DNA of 64,000 nucleotides from Cladocopium goreaui (taxonomy: Eukaryota > Sar > Dinophyceae > Suessiales > Symbiodiniaceae): positions 184,023-248,022 of the forward strand of contig CAMXCT020000312.1 of the NCBI GenBank assembly GCA_947184155.2. Reading direction: 5' to 3'. Below the pieces are notes generated by a model. It had not been told where the DNA came from and did not search any database. It saw only the letters and a list, made by a program, of their open reading frames with translations. Position 1 is the stretch's first letter; each line of letters opens with the position of its first letter. Shown here piece after piece: positions 35,270-42,998 of this stretch. Both the position numbers and the translations under genes were made by a program.

Positions 35270-36181
35270 ATGGAATCGTCGCTGTTCGAAGACCTTGTTT
35301 GTTTCTTGCAGAAAGAAGAGCTTGTGTTGAAGGCTTTGCGCGCCACGGATTTGAAAGCATGCTTGCGGACAGGGACAGGCACCAAAGGATACGAAGCAAA
35401 TGTAGAGCGAGCCAAGTATTATAGAATTTACAATAAGATTGAGAAGCAAGTAACGCCTGACCAAAAAGCTACTCTAATGGATTGGGAACGAAGGCTTTGC
35501 AGTGAGGCGGAGGACATTGATTTCGCACGGTTGCTTGCCATATTTGCAAGCCGTGAAGAGGAGCTGAAGCAAATGAGAAAACCGAGCCTCGAAGCATGCT
35601 TTAACAGCAACCCGAGCAAGACAGACAAGGACTTAAAGTTTTGCCAAAATTTCTTCAAACGCAAAAAAACAAGTATGACATATGAACAGCAAAAGGTTGT
35701 GGATGAATGGGAGGAGAAGATTTGTGGCGATGGTGCGGGGTTATGTCCTGCCATCGATGCAGATTTCATGCGTTTGCTGACTATACTGGAAAACCGCGAA
35801 GATGACTTGCGACAAATCCGAAAAACAAGTCTCGAAGCATGTTTCAACAGCAACCTGAGCAATACAGACAAGGACTTAAAGTTTTGCCGAAATTTCTTCA
35901 AACGCAAAAAAGCAAGTATGACAGATGAACAGCAAAAGGTTGTGGATGAATGGGAGGAGAAGATTTGTGGCGATGGTGCGGGGTTGTGTCCTGCCATCGA
36001 TGCAGATTTCACGCGTTTGCTGACTATACTGGAAAACCGTCAAGATGACTTGCGACAAATGCAAAAAACAAGTCTCGAAGCATGCTTCAACAGCAGCCTG
36101 AGCAATACAGACAAGGACTTGAGTTTTTGCCGAAATTTCTTGAGGCGCAAAAAAACCAGTATGACTTATTTCAAACCTTAG
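35270..36181 (+). CDS. Helitron protein, N-terminal tandem-repeat part (interrupted)
   Basis: Starts at ATG in a strong context (AGCGCCATGG). Encodes 303 residues: a divergent first unit, then 78-residue repeats with the pattern RLLTILENREDDLRQ, KTSLEACF, LKFCRNFFKRKK, DEQQKVVDEWEEKICGDGAG. At DNA level the units repeat every 234 bp (for example 35,598 and 35,832). After SMT the frame enters the inserted element at 36,166 and stops at 36,181. The continuation is at 40,011, in frame if 3,850 bp are removed. Function of the repeats is unknown; basic, Cys-containing and helical, they could bind DNA or mediate oligomers. Each full unit contains one hairpin (35,728 and 35,971) read as GDGAGLCPAID. 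Confidence 0.8.
   Translation: MESSLFEDLVCFLQKEELVLKALRATDLKACLRTGTGTKGYEANVERAKYYRIYNKIEKQVTPDQKATLMDWERRLCSEAEDIDFARLLAIFASREEELKQMRKPSLEACFNSNPSKTDKDLKFCQNFFKRKKTSMTYEQQKVVDEWEEKICGDGAGLCPAIDADFMRLLTILENREDDLRQIRKTSLEACFNSNLSNTDKDLKFCRNFFKRKKASMTDEQQKVVDEWEEKICGDGAGLCPAIDADFTRLLTILENRQDDLRQMQKTSLEACFNSSLSNTDKDLSFCRNFLRRKKTSMTYFKP
35728..35756 (+). repeat. in-frame hairpin inside repeat unit
   Basis: CGATGG...CCATCG outer stem, core GTGCGGGGTTATGTCCTGC, loop GTTATG. Near-identical copies at 35,971-35,999 and 40,064-40,092 follow the protein repeat. Confidence 0.75.
35971..35999 (+). repeat. in-frame hairpin inside repeat unit
   Basis: As at 35,728, with loop GTTGTG instead of GTTATG. Confidence 0.75.
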
Positions 36182-37404
36182 TCTCTTAAATTTGGATTCC
36201 TGTTGATTTCATATGTCCAGGGAAAGAACTATGGAAAGAACTATGTAGCAATCCATGGAAATAAGGGGTGTTTCCACTAAAAATGTTACCCAATGAAGAA
36301 ACCCACCACTTTGAAAGGGAAACACATTGCTCCAAGTTCTTGGACAAAAAACCTTTCAACATCAAGTTAGATGTTACATACAAACTTCGTATTTGAAACT
36401 ATTGGTCCGTAAGTTGGAAAGGAAAACAGTATACAACAATATACAACATCTGTGTAATTCGGGGCCCCATATTTCTTCAAAAAGGAGAACACGAAAGAAT
36501 GCATGTGCGCAAGCTCCAAGTAGAAAAAAGAACTCATAAAAACAATATTACGATGTGACCCTGTATACTGTAAAATTGGTTAACTAGTGCATTGATGAGT
36601 GTATGTATGGCTGTGTGCTCATGTGCATGGATGAACTGCAAATGCAGATCCACAGTTTTTAAGTATTGTTTTCGATGCTGCGAAGACCACGGTAAAACTT
36701 AGGTAAAACATGGTGAAACAAATTTATCAACTGCAAACGGAATCCTACGTATTTGTAGCAGATCAAAGATGTGTTACTGTATTTCTGTCGCTACGTTGTT
36801 GTGCATTGGTCCTTAGCAGTGTTGCAGTAACAGATTACAATCATTATGAATATGTCATTTTATCCAAATACAACGCTTAAACTTTATTGTTGCGTTTTAT
36901 ACAAACGAACCCCGTCGATATACGTCCAAACTTTCAAACATACACGAACAAACAAGAACATATAATTCATCTAAAAACTCAAACAGTCTTATATAAATCA
37001 TAAATACAAAGCAAGTAAAGTAAAGCAAACATCAAAAATATACTTATAAAGTTAAACAGTTGAAGTCAAATCGAGAAGTAAAGTCAAAGTTATGTTACAA
37101 GTTAAAGGTTCTAAGTTTTAGTTATAAGTTGTAAGTTCAAAGTTAAAAGGTTACAAAGTTATAAGTTACACAGTTTTTCGTGTCAAGTCATAACTAGAAG
37201 CTTTAAGTTGTAAATTAACAGTTATAACAATGTGTTTCAATTTTAAAACAGTTCCTAAACCTTATAAACTGATTTATTGAAGTTTGATAGTCAAGAGTTA
37301 TGGACTATGATTTGTATTTTACAAAGTAGCTATAAGCTACAAGTGTGTATATTTGGTTTTATCAAGTTATATACAAGTATAAAAGTAAGTTAACGTATTT
37401 GGGG

Positions 37405-37570
37405 TTTGCAGAACGGTTCGGAACGGTTCCGGAGATTTCCCCAGAACGGTTCGGAACGGTTCCGGATACTTCCAAAACCTCAGAACTATTTAGAACTATT
37501 TAGAACGGTTCCGGAACGGTTCCGGATTCAAAGCCTATAGACCCCAGAACGGTTCGGAACGGTTCCGGAG
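37405..37570. repeat. GAACGGTTC repeat cluster, plus orientation
   Basis: Four to five units of CAGAACGGTTCGGAACGGTT with CCGGA. The same units occur inverted at 38,098-38,160, so the 0.5 kb between could form a large stem-loop. Confidence 0.75.
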
Positions 37571-37709
37571 ACCTCCATATAATAGCATATGTTGACTTGT
37601 ATAATAGCATATTTTGACTATATGATTATTTAACTTTAATACATAGAGTTTGAACAAATAAACACATGCTAGTACCATAAGCAATGATGATTCGACACAA
37701 GCGATATGT

Positions 37710-38243
37710 TCAAAGGGATATTTCAATACAAACTACACATTTGTATGATGTTGTTAGAAAAGATTCCACAGAACAGTTTTCAAGACAGGTAAGATTTTGA
37801 AAGGGGCCACGCCTTCCATGAACAAACAGCTGAGAAACTTCCAGCCTTTTGTAGTCTACATCCAGTTTCACCTTCTCCCTTGTGCTCAGCATGCCTTTGC
37901 ACTGCCTGTTCAAAGACTTAGGCGGAGAAGTTGCCTTCCCTTTGTCGTTTTTCTGAATCCTTTCTCTTGTAGCCTTGGCCCTTGGAGCCACAGGGCGGCT
38001 CTTTGGAAGGTTTTGAAAATGCGAAACAGGAGGAACTGCTCTTGACCGTTTTTTGGGGGGGTTGGAAGCTGTGGAGAAATATCTCCGTGCAAAGTTGAGG
38101 TCTGCAGAACCGTTCCGAACCGTTCTGGAGGTCTGCAGAACCGTTCCGAACCGTTCTGGAGACCTCTGCGCTAAGAAAATTGTCACGTAACTTGGTTCTC
38201 TGTGCCAAGAATCCCGGGGAAGGCACGGACAAGGTTGAGCCAT
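37710..38243 (-). CDS. minus-strand open frame inside the insertion, uncertain
   Basis: 177 codons. The middle part (about residues 60-145) is Lys/Arg/Pro-rich with coding-like composition (NLPKSRPVAPRAKATRERIQ). The ends run through the GAACGG repeats and AT-rich DNA and are probably not coding. It may be a captured host exon. No family recognised. Confidence 0.25.
   Translation of the reverse strand: MAQPCPCLPRDSWHREPSYVTIFLAQRSPERFGTVLQTSRTVRNGSADLNFARRYFSTASNPPKKRSRAVPPVSHFQNLPKSRPVAPRAKATRERIQKNDKGKATSPPKSLNRQCKGMLSTREKVKLDVDYKRLEVSQLFVHGRRGPFQNLTCLENCSVESFLTTSYKCVVCIEISL
38098..38160. repeat. GAACGGTTC repeat cluster, inverted
   Basis: Two units of GCAGAACCGTTCCGAACCGT with TCTGGAG, complementary to the cluster at 37,405-37,570. 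Confidence 0.75.
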
Positions 38244-38253
38244 TCCGGATGCA

Positions 38254-38666
38254 TTAGTCCCAACCTGAAAGATCCTGAAAGTAACCCATCATCACCCTCA
38301 AGAACCCCACCGCTAGCGCTATATATATATATATTCTGAAAAGTATCAAATCATGGTCCAAGACATTATCGGCAGCTATATACAATAGAGTTTGTTTCTT
38401 GTATGGGTAGTAGCACGGTAGTAGCAACAGTCTTGCCAGAGTGACAAAATACCAACAATATAGCCTGGATGTTGCACTGCTACCGCTACTGCATATTTTT
38501 GATCCAGTCCAGAACTGGTGGGGAAAAAGACAGCAATGGGAATGCAGCCAACAACCAGCATTGCCTTTGTTCTTTTTTTGAAAAGGGAAGTCACATAATC
38601 CCAACAGCCTGAACACATTGCAGAAGCCAGCTCAGCGCGCCCAAACACACATGGACTGCCTTCCAA
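38254..38666 (-). pseudogene. possible captured gene fragment, uncertain
   Basis: Minus-strand frames here contain hydrophobic, coding-like stretches (ELASAMCSGCWDYVTSLF; AMLVVGCIPIAVFF). No intact gene or splice model could be built, so it is offered only as a possible fragment. Confidence 0.2.
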
Positions 38667-38879
38667 TAATTGAAATTACATATTGATAGAATTCGACTTC
38701 AGCGCCTGTTCCTTCCACCTAAGTATTTCTCCAATTGCGCTTAAACCGCCTGAATCTTCCCTCAAACAAATGCAGCATCATAAATTAAACCCACTATCTG
38801 TATGCGAGTTGTGTATTGATTCAAGGTTTCAAGTATTTGGGGCAAGGTTGTTAAGTAATCAAAGCTGAATTTAGCCCAG

Positions 38880-39600
38880 TATCACACTAGACAATTAATT
38901 AGCTGCAAATAGAATTCCACTTCGGCGTTTGCTTCTGTCGCCTGAGTATGTCTCCCATCTTGAAGAAAAAACAAACCATATTTTCACCCAAATGCCAGCC
39001 CCAGACTAGAATTTGGAATGCATAATCTACTTAAGCGCACATGGAATTCTACTTAGGCGTCAGTTTGTGACGCCTAAGCAAAATTCTATTTGCGCCTAAG
39101 TAGATTATGGATTATGTTTTCCAACAGCCCCAGACTAGATTTCTATTTGCGCATAAGTAGATTATGACTGTGAATTATGTCTTCCAACAGCCCCAGACTA
39201 GAATTTGGAAGACATGGTCTAATAAGGCGCAAAAGTAATAGAATTCTACTTAGGCGTCAGTTCGTGACGCCTAAGCAGAATTCTTTTTGCGCCAAAGTGG
39301 ATTATGAATTATGTTTTCCAACAGCCCCAGACTAGAATTCTATTTGCGCCTAAGTAGATTATGACTATGAATTATGTCTTCCAACAGCCCCAGACTAGAA
39401 TTTGGAAGACATGGTCTAATAAGGCGCAAATAGTAATAGAATTCTACTTAGGCGTCAGTAGATTATGAATTTTGTCTTCCAACAGCCCCAGACTAGAATT
39501 TGGAATGCAAAATCTATCTGGCGCAAATAGAATTCTACTTGGGCGTCAGTTCGTGACGCCTAAGTAGAATTTTATTTGCACCTAAGATTACCTAAGTAGA
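38880..39600. repeat. ~170-bp repeats with 19-bp hairpins (GTTCG loop)
   Basis: About four imperfect units sharing CAACAGCCCCAGACTAGAAT. Three contain a long stem: GAATTCTACTTAGGCGTCA pairs with TGACGCCTAAGCAGAATTC around a short GTTCG/GTTTG loop (about 39,046-39,085, 39,241-39,281, 39,530-39,571). One unit lost its right arm. Confidence 0.85.
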
Positions 39601-40010
39601 TTTAGTCTTCAAAAGAAAGACCGAAACATAAGTTCAGCCCAATCTCACAATCAGAATTTTATATCTGTAGACTGTGGATCAGATAGGTATAAAGTATCCA
39701 TGGCAAGTTTTTGTTATTAGCAAAACTAAACTGAATTCATCACCGGTCCACAATACAAATTCAATTTAGGTCAAGTACTTCACGACTTTGAGCGCAAACC
39801 CAGATGGATGAATCTGGATGTGTCCTCGCTGTGTGCATTGTTTTGTTTCTTTACTTCTTCAAAAGCTTGCTAATTTTCCCTTGACATGGTTTCTAACATC
39901 ACCTTTTATAAGATATCCTTATTGCCCTGGTTTCTTCCATAGTCCCTTCCATAGTTCCTTCCATGGTCCACAAGGCCCACAGGTTAAGAGGCTAAAGTTT
40001 GAAATAAAGT

Positions 40011-42998
40011 ATGACAGATGAGCAGCAAAAGGTTGTGGATGAATGGGAGGAGATCATTTGTGCCGATGGTGCGGGGTTATGTCCTGCCATCGAGGCAGAT
40101 TTCGCACGTTTGCTTACTATACTGGAAAATCGTGAAGATGACTTGCGACAAATGCAAAAAACAAGTCTCGAAGCATGTTTCGGGACACGTGTCAGCAATG
40201 CAGACAATGATCTTGGTTTTGGACGGAACTTTTTCCGTCGGCGGAAAGATATGTTGACGGATGAGCAGCGCAAGGTTCTTGAGGACTGGTCTTCCAAGAT
40301 TTGTTCCCATGAGCATGTTGATGATGGTTTTCGGCGCTTCCTTGCAACTTTGCATGCTCGAGCACAGGAGCTGTCTGCCTTGCGCAAATGTGACCTGAAA
40401 GACATCTTTTCGTCCCATATGTGCAAAAAAGATTCGGAGTTGAAATTTTGTCAAAACTTTTGGCGGCGCAGCGCAGAAAAATTGAGTCCCGAGCAAAAGG
40501 AACAAGTGGAGGATTTGAAAGCAGGAATTCTTTGGCCTCATGCGCAAGACGATCGTGCGGCGTTGCGGCCCGCGGTTGTCAGGATGTTGGACAAATTTGA
40601 AAACATACTTGCACGCAGAGAGGCAGAATTTCGCGGCTTTGGGGCTGCAAGTGTTTATGGTCTGTTTACCGGGCACGCGAAGAAATCTGATTCTGAGGTT
40701 AGATTTTGTTACGATTTTGTCAGCCGTGTGTTTCCCAAACTGGAAGATTCGGAGCAACAGCGACTTCGAATCAAACTGGATGACCTGTTGTTAAAAAGCT
40801 GCTCTGTGCCCGTGAAAAGTAGTTACCAGGCCAAACTACACGATGCAGAGACTGTCTTGGGCGACGCTCTTCCACGCCCAAGACTGCCGAAAAGTTTGCG
40901 TCAGCTGTTTGGCAACAGTATGGATGCAGAGGCAAGGATCATGCCGTTTTTGCACCGTGTTCATGAGGTGGATGAGTTCATGGTTTCCTTAAAATTTCAA
41001 GACTGTGACTATTGCCACGAAGGATGGTTTGGCAGTGATAGAAAACGGTCAGACTTGCCCGGTGGTTTTGAAACCGAAACCTATAAGAAGACCAATTTCT
41101 TGCGTGCGCCTGAGAACCAGTGGCTAGACCCAGAGCGACCGATCTGTCAAAATTGTCTGCGAGAAGCTAAAGGACGCGCTGCGGAGGGCTATCCCAAGGA
41201 GCCTTTCCGCTTGACAGGTGCTAACTTCGCAGATCCTGGGCCAACGTTGCCAGAAACCGACGCTTTGAGCTTCTTTGAAGAGGAGATCTTGTCGCCAATC
41301 CAGCATATTGTCCGCATCTTCACGTTGCACGCAACAGGACAATGTGAGCTCCGCGGTCACGTGGGTAACCTGTTCCAAAATGGCCCACAGTATGTTCGTG
41401 ACATCCCTGCAGCCGTGGGTGACATGAAGATGCTTCTGATACGGCGGTGTCCCAAGGATCCAAACCGCAAGCAACGAGTGCCTTTCCTTGTGTCAAGGCG
41501 ACGTTTGCAACGTGCTCTTGATCGCCTTTGTCGCACGTTGGAGGAGGATGGTTCTTTGGCTCTCCAGCCCGGAGCACTGACACCTGGCGGCTACGTCGAC
41601 TTGGTGAAGCGGGGAAACCTCGACCAGTATGCAGACACTGAGGAAGGCGAGGAACCCCATGGTCTGCAAGTTCATGTCGTCGAGCAAAGACCATGGGAGC
41701 GCGTGGAGCGCAAGCTGTTCGCTTTGTGGATGTCGTGCTCGCTGGAGTTGCAGATGGCAGCCCAGGTACGTCTTTTGCATGAGCCCGAAGATGTGCAGGA
41801 TCCGGCGGAGAGGGTGGATGTTCTGTGGAAGAATTTGCGTGCTGCTATGGATGCCAAAGCCCCGGATGTCGTGGGCGGCCCTTCAGACTTGATGTTTACA
41901 ACGCTGGCTCAATACTTGTCTCTGCAGTTTTCGGATAAAAATGTGCAAGACGTAGAAAACATTTTGCACGATGAACTGACGGCAGTGCAGGAGTTAGCTT
42001 CCTGGGAAGAGCCTTTGGTGTCGGATGGCTTGTGGTCGCCTGAAGATGTAGCTGGCCAGCAGACTGAAGCAGAATTGAAGGATGACTTGTGGGAGACGAT
42101 CTGTAAAGCCAACGAAAGCGCCAGCAACAAATCTACAATTCGTCGTTTTGGAGCAGCACGGGTGCAAGGAGTGCCTATTCTGGATCCCCCAACCGTAGCA
42201 TCCAGAAACCAACTAGTCAGGGAAGATCAACCTTATTACATTGTTGCTGGTTTTGTGAAATTGTTTCCACTTGGACAAGGAGATTTTTGGGCGCACTTGC
42301 AGCAGCACCAAGAGGAAAACCAACAGCCGTTGTCCTTCTGGGAGTGGCTGAAGCATTTGCTTTTGCGTTCGGATGGTCGTTTTCAAGCCCACCCACGGTT
42401 CTATTTTTTTGCTCTGAACACCGCTTTGCGCAACAAGGCTTTGCGTGCCCGGGGATATTTTATGAAGCGCCAGCAGGGGGCCAGCAGCAACGTTGCGTAC
42501 ACTACAGAGGAACTTTTCAACATGGGTAAAGCTCAGTTCACCAAGATTGTGTCAGCTTTCGAACACTCCATGGCCGGTTCAGCGCAGGAGAAGTTGCGAG
42601 AACGCAGTGACTTAGAGGCCATGGTGGAGCAGATTGAACAAGAGACGTTGCAAGATCAGGCTCACGCTTTGTTGCAAGCTTGGCGCGAAGCGGAATCTGC
42701 TGGAAACATGCTTGAGCAGCAAGGTTTTGCTACTTCTGCTGCAGAAGTGCGAGCCGTGTGCTCCGTTGCAAAAGCTGCGGTGGAGAAGGTCTTGTCGCCA
42801 GAAACCATTGAAGCCCAAGCTAAGCCTTCTGTCTCGTGTGTCGTTGTGGACCGCGAGATGGATGAAGGGCCCCAGCCTGATGTCGCGCGCGTCGTTGCGG
42901 ACCACGCGGCAGAACCGATGCAGCAGGAAATTGAAGTCAGCCCAGCTGCGGAGGAAGAAAGTGGCTTTGCGTGCTCCAGGGGGCCGCTCAGGACCTAA
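40011..42998 (+). CDS. Helitron protein, middle part (tandem repeats, CxxC region, Rep N-terminus)
   Basis: 995 codons. The ATG lies inside the target duplication, so it is a by-product of the insertion, though it could act as a start. Residues 1-30 complete the broken 78-residue repeat, and more divergent units follow to about 265. Two CxxC pairs (Cys 332/335 and 379/382) and the following SPIQHIVRIFTL region resemble the DUF6570-type segment upstream of Helitron Rep. Residues about 745-810 (VKLFPLGQGDFW, SDGRFQAHPRFYFFALN) match the start of the Helitron N-terminal domain. The frame ends at TAA 42,996 while Rep continues in the next frame. The C-terminal 60 residues are acidic and linker-like. 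It contains hairpins at 40,064, 40,550, 42,832 and 42,883. Confidence 0.85.
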   Translation: MTDEQQKVVDEWEEIICADGAGLCPAIEADFARLLTILENREDDLRQMQKTSLEACFGTRVSNADNDLGFGRNFFRRRKDMLTDEQRKVLEDWSSKICSHEHVDDGFRRFLATLHARAQELSALRKCDLKDIFSSHMCKKDSELKFCQNFWRRSAEKLSPEQKEQVEDLKAGILWPHAQDDRAALRPAVVRMLDKFENILARREAEFRGFGAASVYGLFTGHAKKSDSEVRFCYDFVSRVFPKLEDSEQQRLRIKLDDLLLKSCSVPVKSSYQAKLHDAETVLGDALPRPRLPKSLRQLFGNSMDAEARIMPFLHRVHEVDEFMVSLKFQDCDYCHEGWFGSDRKRSDLPGGFETETYKKTNFLRAPENQWLDPERPICQNCLREAKGRAAEGYPKEPFRLTGANFADPGPTLPETDALSFFEEEILSPIQHIVRIFTLHATGQCELRGHVGNLFQNGPQYVRDIPAAVGDMKMLLIRRCPKDPNRKQRVPFLVSRRRLQRALDRLCRTLEEDGSLALQPGALTPGGYVDLVKRGNLDQYADTEEGEEPHGLQVHVVEQRPWERVERKLFALWMSCSLELQMAAQVRLLHEPEDVQDPAERVDVLWKNLRAAMDAKAPDVVGGPSDLMFTTLAQYLSLQFSDKNVQDVENILHDELTAVQELASWEEPLVSDGLWSPEDVAGQQTEAELKDDLWETICKANESASNKSTIRRFGAARVQGVPILDPPTVASRNQLVREDQPYYIVAGFVKLFPLGQGDFWAHLQQHQEENQQPLSFWEWLKHLLLRSDGRFQAHPRFYFFALNTALRNKALRARGYFMKRQQGASSNVAYTTEELFNMGKAQFTKIVSAFEHSMAGSAQEKLRERSDLEAMVEQIEQETLQDQAHALLQAWREAESAGNMLEQQGFATSAAEVRAVCSVAKAAVEKVLSPETIEAQAKPSVSCVVVDREMDEGPQPDVARVVADHAAEPMQQEIEVSPAAEEESGFACSRGPLRT
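40550..40578 (+). repeat. in-frame hairpin (GAxLxPA frame)
   Basis: Core GTGCGGCGTTGCGGCCCGC, outer stem CGATC/GGTTG with two wobbles. Read as DDRAALRPAVV. Confidence 0.75.

Larger units (their letters stand above)
36166..40007. mobile_element. 3,842-bp non-autonomous TIR transposon (8-bp TSD)
   Basis: Ends are 24-bp inverted repeats with two mismatches (TTATTTCAAACCTTAGTC at the left; TTATTTCAAACTTTAGCC inverted at the right). Similarity continues inward through GGAAAGAACTATGGAAAG-like segments. It is flanked by a perfect 8-bp duplication AGTATGAC (36,158-36,165 and 40,008-40,015). The sister repeats of the host gene show the empty site, which joins in frame. 8-bp TSDs occur in hAT, P and Merlin elements; no transposase is recognisable inside, so the superfamily is open. 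The interior holds inverted AACGGTTCGGAACGG repeats, strong 19-bp hairpins and possible captured minus-strand sequence. Confidence 0.92.

Noticed and set aside
36159..40009. The 3.85-kb insertion as a spliced introner, using GT and AG inside the target duplication
   Set aside because: That splice removes 3,851 nt and leaves the frame shifted by one; only loss of 3,850 nt restores it.
42634..42960. The first ~109 codons of the Rep-helicase frame as protein
   Set aside because: The frame opens with TTG, composition is shadow-like, and the overlapping upstream frame is clearly the coding one here.
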